A stretch of DNA of 11,624 nt from Bacteroides sp. CAG:144 (GCA_000434215.1 HF999659.1:19126-30749), one strand, 5' to 3'; positions 1-7,271 are shown, counted from the stretch's first letter. The notes: generated by a model not told the origin, from the sequence alone. Made by a program: numbers and translations.

Positions 1-792
1 GGAGCCATTATCCATGCCGTACATTCCAATGAGATGTCGGAGATGGGCGGGTTACGGAAATATATGCCCGTTACCCACATCACTTTCCTCATTGCCTGTC
101 TGGCCATTGCCGGTATACCTCCTTTCTCGGGATTTTTCAGTAAAGACGAGATTTTGGCAGCCGCATTCGAAAAAAGTGCGTTTTGGGGTGTTTGGATGTC
201 TTTGGTAGCCGGGCTGACAGCGTTTTATATGTTCCGCCTTTACTTCAATATTTTCTGGGGTAAAGAGGCTCACCACGAGCATACTCCTCATGAAGCTCCC
301 AAGACGATGTCGATACCTCTCGTATTTCTCGCTGTGGTAACATGTTTTGCCGGATTTATTCCTTTCGGACATTTCGTAACGGCGAGCGGTCTCTCCTATA
401 CCATACATTTGAATTGGGCCGTTGCCGGTACTAGTATCTGCATCGCTATAATAGGTATTGCGCTTGCCACCTGGCTCTATATGAAACCGAACGACAAACC
501 TGCTCGCATGGCCGAGTCGATGAGCAGTCTGCATCGTTGGGCATATCACCGTTTCTATATCGATGAAGTGTATATGTTTATTACGCATAAGATTATCTTC
601 CGTCATATTTGCATGCCTATTGCATGGTTCGACCGCCATGTCGTAGACGGGACGATGAATCTCATGGCGACTATTACCCAGTCGGCGTCTTATCATATCA
701 GAGGCTTGCAGTCGGGACGTTTGCAGTCGTATGCGGTAGTATTCCTTTTGGGTGCCATGATTGTAGCAGCCGTTGTATTGTGTTGCTTGTAA
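1..792 (+). CDS. nuoL: NADH-quinone oxidoreductase subunit L, C-terminal part (5' end outside window)
   Basis: This is the C-terminal 263 residues of NuoL, the distal antiporter-like proton-pumping subunit of complex I in the inner membrane. Frame 1 is open from the first base (GAIIHAVHSNEMSEMGGL), so the gene starts upstream; family members are usually about 600-650 residues, so roughly the first 60% is missing. The fragment begins just before the conserved AGIPPFSGFFSKDEIL stretch (fragment residues about 37-52), where Lys48/Asp49 match the Lys/Asp pair of the last proton half-channel. The tail has more hydrophobic spans, then a long amphipathic stretch (about 178-235) fitting the lateral helix HL, and a final membrane anchor that ends CCL. 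It lies 40 bases before nuoM in the usual L-M-N order, so it is very likely in the same operon. The call is secure; only the 5' end is unknown. Confidence 0.96.
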   Translation, partial: GAIIHAVHSNEMSEMGGLRKYMPVTHITFLIACLAIAGIPPFSGFFSKDEILAAAFEKSAFWGVWMSLVAGLTAFYMFRLYFNIFWGKEAHHEHTPHEAPKTMSIPLVFLAVVTCFAGFIPFGHFVTASGLSYTIHLNWAVAGTSICIAIIGIALATWLYMKPNDKPARMAESMSSLHRWAYHRFYIDEVYMFITHKIIFRHICMPIAWFDRHVVDGTMNLMATITQSASYHIRGLQSGRLQSYAVVFLLGAMIVAAVVLCCL

Positions 793-832
793 TGAAGTAT
801 ATCGGAAACAGAAAAAACGAGTTTAATATATT

Positions 833-2332
833 ATGAACTTTTTATCTTTATTCGTACTTATTCCTCTTTTGATGATGGCCGGACTGGCGCTCTCAAAAGA
901 GATGAAACAAATACGTGCCGTTGCCGTGATAGGTTCGTCGTTGCAGCTTGTTTTCGCCTTTATCGTACTGTTTATGTTCTTGGGCGAACGTGCAGCCGGC
1001 AATACGGCCGAAATGCTTTTTGTCGCCGATACCGTATGGTATGCGCCACTCGATATTCATTATACGGTGGGGGTCGACGGTGTGTCTGTGGCTATGTTGT
1101 TGTTGTCGGCCATTGTGGTTTTTGCCGGGGTTTTTGCTTCATGGAAAATCGATCCGCTGCCCAAAGAATTCTTCCTTTGGTTGATACTTCTCTCGATAGG
1201 GGTATTCGGTTTCTTTATTTCGATCAACCTCTTTACGATGTTCATGTTCTATGAGATCGCTCTTATCCCGATGTATCTTCTCATCGGAGTGTGGGGTAGC
1301 GGTAACAAAACCTATTCGGCGATGAAACTTACCCTTATGCTCATGGGCGGTTCGGCGCTTTTGTTGATCGGTATATTGGGTATCTATTTCCACTCTTCGG
1401 CCGATGGTAATTTGACGATGAATATCCTCGAAATCGCCAAGAACAATGCGATACCCCATGATATGCAATATTATCTCTTCCCATTGACGTTTGTGGGATT
1501 CGGTGTGCTGGGTGCCATGTTCCCCTTCCATACATGGTCTCCCGACGGTCATGCTTCGGCTCCTACGGCTGTGTCGATGCTCCATGCCGGAGTGCTTATG
1601 AAACTCGGTGGGTATGGCTGTTTCCGTGTTGCGATGTACCTGATGCCGTGGGCAGCTACCGAATTGTCGTGGATATTTTTGATTCTGACCGGTATCAGTG
1701 TCGTTTACGGTGCATTTAGCGCATGCGTGCAAACCGACCTCAAATATATCAACGCTTATTCTTCGGTGAGCCACTGCGGTCTGGTACTTTTCGCATTGCT
1801 TATGTGGAACACGACGGCTATGACAGGTGCTGTCTTGCAAATGCTTTCGCATGGATTGATGACCGCACTTTTCTTTGCGCTCATCGGTATGATATACGGA
1901 CGTACACATACGCGCGACATTCGGGAAATGGGCGGTCTGATGAAGATCATGCCTTTCCTTTCGGCCTGCTACGTGATAGCCGGTCTGGCATCATTGGGTC
2001 TTCCCGGTTTGAGCGGTTTCGTGGCCGAGATGACTGTCTTCGTTGGCTCTTTCCAATGGTCCGATCCATTCCATCGGGTCTTTACTATCGTGGCTTGTAC
2101 ATCGATCGTCATTACGGCCGTTTACATTTTGCGTGTTGTGGGTAAGTTGCTTTACGGTAAGGTGCAGAATGAGCATCACCGAGAACTTACCGATGCAGTT
2201 TGGTATGAACGTCTTTCGGCGATTACCCTTATTGTGGGTGTTGCTGCTATCGGTATGGCTCCGGGTTGGATTTCCAATCTCATCAGCGATAGTATGAGTG
2301 TGATCAGTGAACGTATTTTGCAATATATCTAA
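833..2332 (+). CDS. nuoM: NADH-quinone oxidoreductase subunit M
   Basis: NuoM (499 aa, normal family length) is one of the three antiporter-like subunits that move protons in the membrane arm of complex I. About 14 hydrophobic segments are visible. Conserved features are Glu141 in TM5 (FMFYEIALIPMYLLIGVWG), PFHTWSPDGH at 231-240, Lys257 (AGVLMKLGGYG), the loop TDLKYINAYSSVSH at 301-314, His340 (QMLSHGL) and Glu399 (SGFVAEM). They correspond to E. coli Glu144, Lys265 and Glu407 for the charged residues. One difference stands out: aligned back from the PFHTW motif, the position of E. coli Lys234 (TM7) is Leu225 here. The ATG at 833 is chosen because it begins a hydrophobic N-terminus directly; no clear Shine-Dalgarno sequence precedes it, as is normal for Bacteroidota. 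It follows nuoL by 40 bases and precedes nuoN by 14. Confidence 0.97.
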   Translation: MNFLSLFVLIPLLMMAGLALSKEMKQIRAVAVIGSSLQLVFAFIVLFMFLGERAAGNTAEMLFVADTVWYAPLDIHYTVGVDGVSVAMLLLSAIVVFAGVFASWKIDPLPKEFFLWLILLSIGVFGFFISINLFTMFMFYEIALIPMYLLIGVWGSGNKTYSAMKLTLMLMGGSALLLIGILGIYFHSSADGNLTMNILEIAKNNAIPHDMQYYLFPLTFVGFGVLGAMFPFHTWSPDGHASAPTAVSMLHAGVLMKLGGYGCFRVAMYLMPWAATELSWIFLILTGISVVYGAFSACVQTDLKYINAYSSVSHCGLVLFALLMWNTTAMTGAVLQMLSHGLMTALFFALIGMIYGRTHTRDIREMGGLMKIMPFLSACYVIAGLASLGLPGLSGFVAEMTVFVGSFQWSDPFHRVFTIVACTSIVITAVYILRVVGKLLYGKVQNEHHRELTDAVWYERLSAITLIVGVAAIGMAPGWISNLISDSMSVISERILQYI

Positions 2333-2346
2333 TCAAGAAAAAGTAT

Positions 2347-3768
2347 ATGGATTTTTCAAACTTTTTATGGATGCGTGATGAATTGTCGCTTTTGGCAATC
2401 ATTCTTATCCTATTCCTCTATGACACTTTCGCTACGGAGAAGAGTCGCCGTGCTTTCTCGTGGGTAGCGTGTCTGCTCCTTGCGGCACAGACTGCTTTCC
2501 TCTTTTTCAATCCGGTAACGGGCGAGGCTTTCGGTGGGATGTATCAGACATCTTCGATTATCAATATTGTAAAAATAGTTCTCAACATAGGAACGTTGTT
2601 GGTGCTTATACAGGCAAATGCTTGGGCCAAAGCTCCCGATATGGCGATACGTCGGGGTGAGTTTTATGTGCTCACGCTTATTACCTTGCTGGGTATGTAC
2701 CTGATGATTTCGTCGGGCAATTTCCTTTTGTTCTTCATCGGTCTCGAAATGGCATCGTTGCCTCTTACCGCATTGGTTGCCATAGAAAAGTATCATCAGC
2801 TTTCGTATGAAGCAGCGGCCAAGTATGTGTTTGTAGCACTTTTTTCTTCGTCGCTCATGTTGTTGGGTATCTCGTTCCTTTACGGAGCGGTAGGTACGCT
2901 TTATTTTGCCGATGTTGCTGCCAACCTTGTAGGTACACCTCTCTTGTATGTAGGGCTTGTGCTTTTCTTGGCCGGTATGGGATTCAAAATATCCATTGTA
3001 CCTTTCCACCTTTGGACGGCCGATGTGTATCAAGGCGCACCGACTTCTATCACCGCATACCTTTCGGTCATTTCAAAAGGTGCTGCCGCGTATGCATTGA
3101 TGGTTGTACTGTTCAAGGTCTTTTCGTCGGTTGCGATGATTTGGCAACCGGTATTATGGGGGCTTATCGTTATTACTATTACAATAGGTAACCTTTTTGC
3201 CATACGGCAGAAAAACCTAAAACGTTTCATGGCATTCTCATCGATTTCCCAAGCCGGTTATATTCTTCTGGGAGTTATCGCCGGGACGGCTGTGGGAATG
3301 ACTTCGCTCGTCTATTATGTGTTGGTGTATATTTTCTCGAACCTTGCCATTTTCGGTGTCATCTCCGTAATCGAGAATGCTACCGGTAAGGTGAATATGG
3401 AAGATTACAACGGCCTTTATCGTACCAATCCCAAATTGAGTGTCGCTATGATGTTGGCGCTTTTCTCTTTGGCCGGTATTCCTCCTTTTGCCGGTTTTTT
3501 CAGTAAGTTCTTTATTTTCTATGCTGCTGTCGAGGAAGGTTTCTATGTATTGGTATTTCTTGCTTTGCTCAATACCATCGTTTCGCTTTATTACTATTTG
3601 CTGGTGGTAAAAGCGATGTTTATCAAGCAGGACGATTGTGCCGTTCCGGCTATTCAGAGCGATGGCGCATCGAAATTCAGTATTTCGTTGTGTGTGCTTG
3701 GTGTGGTCGTAATAGGTTTGTTGAGTTGCATCTATACATCTATAACCCCCTTATCGTTCGGAATGTAA
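2347..3768 (+). CDS. nuoN: NADH-quinone oxidoreductase subunit N
   Basis: NuoN (473 aa, usual length) is the antiporter-like proton-pumping subunit closest to the quinone end of the complex I membrane arm. It has about 14 hydrophobic spans. The charged residues of the proton path are all present: Glu134 (FFIGLEMASLPL), Lys214 before the PFH motif (GMGFKISIVPFHLW), Lys244 (VISKGAAAYA) and Lys387 in AGIPPFAGFFSKFFIF. They match E. coli Glu133, Lys217, Lys247 and Lys395. Unlike NuoM in this operon, the TM7 lysine is kept. The loop NLKRFMAFSSISQAGY (290-305) is also typical. The gene starts 14 bases after nuoM and is followed 22 bases later by a strong hairpin and T-run, so it closes the nuo operon. 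Identification is secure. Confidence 0.97.
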   Translation: MDFSNFLWMRDELSLLAIILILFLYDTFATEKSRRAFSWVACLLLAAQTAFLFFNPVTGEAFGGMYQTSSIINIVKIVLNIGTLLVLIQANAWAKAPDMAIRRGEFYVLTLITLLGMYLMISSGNFLLFFIGLEMASLPLTALVAIEKYHQLSYEAAAKYVFVALFSSSLMLLGISFLYGAVGTLYFADVAANLVGTPLLYVGLVLFLAGMGFKISIVPFHLWTADVYQGAPTSITAYLSVISKGAAAYALMVVLFKVFSSVAMIWQPVLWGLIVITITIGNLFAIRQKNLKRFMAFSSISQAGYILLGVIAGTAVGMTSLVYYVLVYIFSNLAIFGVISVIENATGKVNMEDYNGLYRTNPKLSVAMMLALFSLAGIPPFAGFFSKFFIFYAAVEEGFYVLVFLALLNTIVSLYYYLLVVKAMFIKQDDCAVPAIQSDGASKFSISLCVLGVVVIGLLSCIYTSITPLSFGM

Positions 3769-3789
3769 TATAATCTATAAAAGACAGGT

Positions 3790-3825
3790 AGCGGGCAATG
3801 TACGTAATGCATTGCCCGCTTTTTT
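3790..3825 (+). terminator. Intrinsic terminator of the nuo operon
   Basis: A perfect 11-bp stem (3790-3800 AGCGGGCAATG with 3810-3820 CATTGCCCGCT) encloses a 9-base loop and runs into six T's (3820-3825). It starts 22 bases after the nuoN stop codon, so it most likely ends the nuoLMN transcript. Confidence 0.9.
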
Positions 3826-3841
3826 GAAAATGGAAACCGTT

Positions 3842-3855
3842 CCGATAATTATCGG
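3842..3855. repeat. 14-bp perfect palindrome between two terminators
   Basis: CCGATAATTATCGG is a perfect palindrome. It sits between the nuo terminator and the fabD terminator, in the convergent gap where no promoter is expected. It could be a protein-binding site or chance; nothing in the window shows which. Confidence 0.5.
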
Positions 3856-3857
3856 GT

Positions 3858-3891
3858 AAAAAAATAGCGTCGCCCCGATGAGGGCGACGCT
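3858..3891 (-). terminator. Intrinsic terminator of fabD
   Basis: GCGTCGCCC (3867-3875) pairs perfectly with GGGCGACGC (3882-3890) around a 6-base loop, with one further A-T pair at 3866/3891. On the minus strand the stem is followed by TA and seven T's (complement of 3858-3864). It lies about 70 bases past the fabD stop codon. With the nuo terminator it insulates the two converging transcripts. Confidence 0.88.
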
Positions 3892-3960
3892 TATCGTATT
3901 GAAAGGTTTACAAAAATTTATAGATTGCTTTGTAAAAAAGATTTCCTTTATCGAGGGGCA

Positions 3961-4842
3961 TTATTGAATGCCGCTGGTCTCGACCTCTTTGTTGATTTTT
4001 TTGATAAGTCCTTGCAATACATTGCCGGGGCCGACTTCGGTAAATGAGGTGGCGCCGTCGGCAATCATATTAAGAACCGATTGAGTCCAACGTACAGGAG
4101 CCGTGAGTTGTGCAATCAGATTGGCTTTGATAGCGTCGGGATCGGTTACGGCTTGTGCACTTACATTCTGATAGACGGGACATTTCGGCTCGAAAAATTG
4201 GGTGTGTGCGATGGCTTCGGCCAGTTCTGCGCGGGCAGGTTCCATAATCGGAGAATGGAATGCTCCGCCGACTTTCAATTTTAGGGCGCGTTTGGCTCCG
4301 GCCGCAAGCATTTTCTCACATGCGGCATCTATGCCTTTTTCATCGCCGGAGATAACGACTTGTCCCGGACAGTTATAGTTGGCGGGAACAACGACACCTT
4401 CTGTTACCGAGGCACATATTTCTTCGATTTTCTCATCGGGCAGGGCCAATACGGCAGCCATGGTCGAAGGAGTTGCTTCGCAGGCTTTTTGCATGGCGCG
4501 GGCGCGAGCCGATACCAAACCTACACCGTCTTCGAACGAAAGGGCTCCGGCGGCTACCAGTGCCGAAAATTCGCCGAGTGAATGACCGGCTACCATTTCA
4601 GGGCAAAAAGCGTCGCCCATAGTTTTGGCAAGAATAACCGAATGCAGGAAAATGGCGGGTTGTGTTACTTTGGTTTGCCGCAGGTCTTCATCGGTCCCGG
4701 CAAACATCAGGTCGGTGATGCGGAAACCTAATATCTCGTTGGCTTTCTCAAACATGGCTTTGGCTTCGCTGTTGTTGTCGTACAGCTCTTTTCCCATGCC
4801 TACGAATTGGGCGCCTTGTCCCGGAAATACAAATGCTTTCAT
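3961..4842 (-). CDS. fabD: Malonyl-CoA:acyl carrier protein transacylase
   Basis: FabD moves the malonyl group from CoA to acyl carrier protein in the cytoplasm, supplying the extender unit for type II fatty-acid synthesis. The 293-residue protein has the family length and all key motifs: the oxyanion-hole region FPGQGAQ (6-12, Gln9), the nucleophile elbow GHSLGE (86-91, Ser88), Arg113 that binds the malonyl carboxylate, the catalytic His196 (GGAFHSPIM), Gln245, and the C-terminal GPGNVL (271-276). The start at 4842 is preferred because FabD proteins begin MKAFVFPGQG. The open frame runs 13 codons further up to a TTG at 4881, but that extension is unlike the family and overlaps the predicted -7 box. 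The gene stands alone, without fabH, fabG, acpP or fabF beside it. It converges with nuoN and diverges from the PCMD-like gene. Confidence 0.96.
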   Translation of the reverse strand: MKAFVFPGQGAQFVGMGKELYDNNSEAKAMFEKANEILGFRITDLMFAGTDEDLRQTKVTQPAIFLHSVILAKTMGDAFCPEMVAGHSLGEFSALVAAGALSFEDGVGLVSARARAMQKACEATPSTMAAVLALPDEKIEEICASVTEGVVVPANYNCPGQVVISGDEKGIDAACEKMLAAGAKRALKLKVGGAFHSPIMEPARAELAEAIAHTQFFEPKCPVYQNVSAQAVTDPDAIKANLIAQLTAPVRWTQSVLNMIADGATSFTEVGPGNVLQGLIKKINKEVETSGIQ

Positions 4843-4878
4843 AATCGTTTGGTTATAATGTGTTTTGTGAAAACAGTA

Positions 4879-4886
4879 CAAAGGTA
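4879..4886 (-). promoter_or_regulatory. Predicted -7 box of the fabD promoter
   Basis: On the minus strand this reads TACCTTTG, a full match to the Bacteroidota -7 consensus TAnnTTTG. It would start a transcript about 30 bases before the fabD ATG at 4842. No clear -33 TTTG is seen at the usual distance. The position supports the shorter FabD start. Confidence 0.5.
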
Positions 4887-4953
4887 GTTATTTTTTGTCG
4901 AAAAGTTGTTTTTTATGGCAGGAATCACATTTTGAGCGCTTTTCATAGCGTTT

Positions 4954-4982
4954 GGATAAAGAAAATGAGAGCTGCTTTATCC
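4954..4982. repeat. Inverted repeat in the fabD/PCMD divergent region
   Basis: GGATAAAG (4954-4961) and CTTTATCC (4975-4982) are perfect inverted repeats 13 bases apart. They lie about 70 bases upstream of the fabD -7 box and about 95 bases upstream of the -7 box of the secreted protein gene. They could be an operator or a chance hairpin. No T-run follows on either strand, so it is not a standard terminator. Confidence 0.35.
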
Positions 4983-5077
4983 CCAAATGTAACCGGTTAA
5001 GTCGGAGATATTGTAGAAAAAGGAGTATAACTGAAAAAACTCGAAGAACATCTGAGCGTTTTTTCGTTGTATTTTTT

Positions 5078-5085
5078 TATCTTTG
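5078..5085 (+). promoter_or_regulatory. Predicted -7 box for the PCMD-like gene
   Basis: TATCTTTG matches TAnnTTTG exactly. It lies 19 bases before the ATG at 5105, giving a very short leader. No convincing -33 element lies at 19-21 bases upstream. Because it falls inside the longer open frame that begins at a TTG (4952), it argues for translation starting at 5105. Confidence 0.5.
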
Positions 5086-5104
5086 CCGTGAATTGAGAGT
5101 ATAT

Positions 5105-6076
5105 ATGTTGAAGAGATTATTGTTTATTTGTACGGTTTGTTTGCCGTTATCGGTTTGGGCTCAGCAGAGCGATACCGTTTCCGAGCGAGTGGAGTTGCTT
5201 CCTTATGGCGATATGGAGTGCTGGACGACCCGCGTCATCAAAGAGTCAGCCTTATTGGGTGGAGCGACAAAGGAGGTCTATCATATCGGTCCGACGCAGA
5301 CAATCGAGGGAGCAGAGCCCTGGGTACGGGAGTCGAGCGATTCTCCGTGGGGCGGTTCGAGTGTATGGGCCAATCCTATGGGGATAGACAAGGTGAGTGT
5401 TACCGTTTTTCCCGAGGAGCGTGAGCCGGGAAATAAGTGCGCCCGTCTCGAAGTAAGAAAAGAGACTTGTAAAGTTCTCGGTATGGTAAATATTACGGTA
5501 GTCGCTACGGGGTCTGTCTTTTTAGGGTCTGTGCGGGAGCCGGTCAAGAACGCAAAAAATCCGCAAGGGAAGCTCGATCAAGGCATTCCTTTTACCAAAC
5601 GTCCTAAGGCTTTGCAACTCGATTATAAATTGGAGTTGGCCGATCAGCTTGTCAAGGCGACGGGTATGCGCTCGTCCGAGATAGAAGGGAAAGACAATGC
5701 CGAGATATGCTTATATCTGATACAACGCTGGGAAGATGAGGACGGTAATGTGTATGCCCGACGTATAGGAACGGGTTATTGTAAGTTCAGCGAATCGGTT
5801 CCCGAGTGGCAGAATGGTTTCCGCATTCCAATTTATTATGGTGATATAAGTGAAGAACCATTTTTTAGACCCGAAATGATGCTTGAACTTCCCGATGGCC
5901 CGCGATATACGACAAACAGTAAAGGCAAGAATGTACCTATACAGGTTGTCGGTTGGGGCGATGCCGATGCCGAACCTACACATTTGATGTTGCGTATCTC
6001 GTCGGGCGATAGGGGGGCTTTTATCGGAGCCGTAGGAACATGTTTCTGGATCGATAATGTTTCTCTTGTATATTGA
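5105..6076 (+). CDS. Secreted PCMD-like (putative carbohydrate metabolism domain) protein
   Basis: The 323-residue protein begins with a clear signal peptide (MLKRLLFICTVCLPLSVWA, likely cut after Ala19). There is no lipobox cysteine at the cut site, so it is probably periplasmic rather than a lipoprotein. The mature part looks like the Bacteroidota PCMD fold, a beta-sandwich often found near glycan-use genes. The supporting motifs are KRPKALQLDYKLEL (165-178), an acidic strand EICLYLIQRWEDEDGN (200-215), the tryptophan-containing EWQNGFRIPIYYG (234-246), HLMLRISSGDRGAFIGAVG (293-311) and the terminal CFWIDNVSLVY. The assignment is by pattern memory, not alignment. Its ligand and role are unknown, and no SusC/SusD or glycosidase gene lies beside it. 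The frame extends upstream to a TTG at 4952, but the signal peptide and the -7 box both favour the ATG at 5105. Confidence 0.72.
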   Translation: MLKRLLFICTVCLPLSVWAQQSDTVSERVELLPYGDMECWTTRVIKESALLGGATKEVYHIGPTQTIEGAEPWVRESSDSPWGGSSVWANPMGIDKVSVTVFPEEREPGNKCARLEVRKETCKVLGMVNITVVATGSVFLGSVREPVKNAKNPQGKLDQGIPFTKRPKALQLDYKLELADQLVKATGMRSSEIEGKDNAEICLYLIQRWEDEDGNVYARRIGTGYCKFSESVPEWQNGFRIPIYYGDISEEPFFRPEMMLELPDGPRYTTNSKGKNVPIQVVGWGDADAEPTHLMLRISSGDRGAFIGAVGTCFWIDNVSLVY

Positions 6077-6121
6077 TGGGTTTGGAGCAGCCTTCCCACC
6101 ATAGACATGAAAAATGTATAT

Positions 6122-6157
6122 AAAGAACGGACTGCACGATTGCAGCCCGTTCTTTTA
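6122..6157. terminator. Bidirectional intrinsic terminator
   Basis: AAAGAACGG (6122-6130) pairs with CCGTTCTTT (6147-6155), and CTGCA (6132-6136) with TGCAG (6141-6145). This gives a 14-bp stem with one mismatch and a CGAT loop. T's follow on the plus strand, and on the minus strand the stem ends in TTT before ATATA. It lies between the convergent genes ending at 6076 and 6167, so it probably serves both. Confidence 0.85.
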
Positions 6158-6166
6158 TTGCCGATA

Positions 6167-6853
6167 CTATTTTTTTACTTCTTTGAGTGTAATCCCGATG
6201 ACGTAATAGTGAGGGAGTATATCGAAAATGTCTTCTGACATTTCCGCCGTAATTTTTCCGTAGCACGAGCGGGATATGTTGTGTTTCTCATCGAAGAAAA
6301 AAGAGTTGTAAATAGCGAGAGGAATTTCTTGTGTTTTTTCCGTTACCGGGGCGATTTCGAATGTACGGAAATCGTATATAGGCATTTTATTTTGGGGAAG
6401 AGCTGCGATTTTTACTTGTTGAGTAGCGGCTCCTCGAGGGCAACTTATAGTGATGGTTACGGTAGAATCACTTTCCGGTATAACATATATGCTCATTTGA
6501 TTTAGTGTCCAGTATTTAGCCTTTTTTGAGACGTTGAGGTTACGAGATTTTATGAATGCTTCACGCTCATCGGCCTTTTTAGGTAGATCTTTCCGGTTTC
6601 GACCTATTTTGAAGTTGGCGATACGGTCAATTTTTTTACCGGTTTTATATTCATCGATATAAAAGTTGATGTTGTATTCTTTTTTGTCGAGTTCGCTCAA
6701 ATCGAAATGTGCTATGTGGATACCCATTCTATCCAAGACATTTATAATATCTGTATGTGAGATTTCGGCCGATTTTATACGTATCTCTTTTTCTTTGGCA
6801 TTGATGGGTAATAACAAGGTCGCAAAGAATAATGTTAGGAATAAGTGTTTCAT
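6167..6853 (-). CDS. Secreted protein of unknown function (possibly DUF5041-like)
   Basis: The 228-residue protein starts with a signal peptide (MKHLFLTLFFATLLLPINA, likely cut after Ala19, no lipobox), so it should be exported to the periplasm. The mature region is lysine-rich and appears to alternate beta-strands: DKKEYNINFYIDEYKTGKKI (57-76), a middle stretch with TLNQMSIYVIPESDSTVTITI (116-136), then DFRTFEIAPV (161-170) and a C-terminal FDILPHYYVIGITLKEV (210-226). There are no catalytic motifs I recognise. The spacing of IDEY and the end motif PHYYVIG remind me of small Bacteroides DUF5041 proteins, but this is memory and unverified. The gene appears more A+T-rich than its neighbours. 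The start is an ATG directly before the signal peptide. It converges with the PCMD-like gene. Confidence 0.75.
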   Translation of the reverse strand: MKHLFLTLFFATLLLPINAKEKEIRIKSAEISHTDIINVLDRMGIHIAHFDLSELDKKEYNINFYIDEYKTGKKIDRIANFKIGRNRKDLPKKADEREAFIKSRNLNVSKKAKYWTLNQMSIYVIPESDSTVTITISCPRGAATQQVKIAALPQNKMPIYDFRTFEIAPVTEKTQEIPLAIYNSFFFDEKHNISRSCYGKITAEMSEDIFDILPHYYVIGITLKEVKK

Positions 6854-6917
6854 AATTTTAGGATATTAGTTTTTTATATAATAGACGCCCAATAAACAGA
6901 AAGGTTACACATTTTTT

Positions 6918-6925
6918 CAAAATTA
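6918..6925 (-). promoter_or_regulatory. Possible -7 box upstream of the small secreted protein gene
   Basis: On the minus strand this reads TAATTTTG, matching TAnnTTTG and identical to the box proposed for the YeiH-family gene. It would give a leader of about 55-60 bases before the ATG at 6853. The surrounding sequence is A+T-rich, so chance matches are likely and no -33 element is evident. Confidence 0.35.
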
Positions 6926-7045
6926 GTCAAAATATTTGAAGGGTTGCTATAATATAGTTTATTTTTATCCGAAACAGATGGCCATTTTGCGAGGGTCAAC
7001 TATGGAAAAATGAACTTATTCTAAGAAAGCAGGAGATGAGATAAT

Positions 7046-7078
7046 AAAAACGTCGGCGAGCAAACATGCTCGCCGACG
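7046..7078 (-). terminator. Strong minus-strand intrinsic terminator
   Basis: CGTCGGCGAGCA (7051-7062) pairs perfectly with TGCTCGCCGACG (7067-7078) around an AACA loop, a 12-bp GC-rich stem. On the minus strand it runs into TTTTTATTAT (complement of 7041-7050); the plus strand has no T-run. It lies about 255 bases past the end of the YeiH-family gene, so it ends either a long 3' UTR or a separate small RNA. Confidence 0.88.
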
Positions 7079-7170
7079 GCATACCGTAAACTTATAACAA
7101 TCTTTTACGGGTGGGACAGAGTGGAGACACTTTTCTGTCCCGGACTTATAACGGAAAAAACACAAAAACT
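7046..7170 (-). ncRNA. Candidate structured small RNA or 3' UTR RNA
   Basis: Read on the minus strand, the segment has three hairpins in a row. The first is GGGACAG/CTGTCCC (7141-7135 with 7119-7113), capped by an inner AGTG/CACT helix and a three-base bulge. The second is CCGTAAA/TTTACGG (7110-7104 with 7090-7084). The last is the 12-bp terminator with its T-run. A near-consensus -7 box (CATCTTTG, 7184-7177) could start it around 7170, but one base differs and no -33 is seen, so the 5' end is a guess. It has no convincing reading frame. It may instead be the tail of the YeiH-family mRNA or a remnant of an insertion-sequence end. Confidence 0.35.
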
Positions 7171-7271
7171 CTTATTCAAAGATGCAGGGAAGACTTAGAC
7201 AAGGTATTTTTCTCTTTTATGGAAGCCGCCTTGTTCCAGCTGTTTGCTCCCGCTTTTATATAAGAGACAGG

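Noticed and set aside
52..696. Long minus-strand open frame (214 codons) opposite nuoL
   Set aside because: It is the antisense shadow of nuoL; its translation is rich in Arg, His and Cys with no recognisable domain, and the plus-strand protein is clearly conserved.
1139..1909. Minus-strand open frame (256 codons) opposite nuoM
   Set aside because: Low-complexity His/Arg-rich translation typical of an antisense frame; nuoM on the other strand is certain.
3475..3510. Repeat-like similarity between the nuoL and nuoN DNA (AGIPPF-x-GFFSK region)
   Set aside because: This is ancient homology among antiporter-like subunits, not a recent duplication or a repeat element.
4952..5104. 51-codon N-terminal extension of the PCMD-like protein
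   Set aside because: It begins with TTG, reads as basic non-conserved sequence, would bury the signal peptide inside the protein, and contains the predicted -7 box at 5078-5085.
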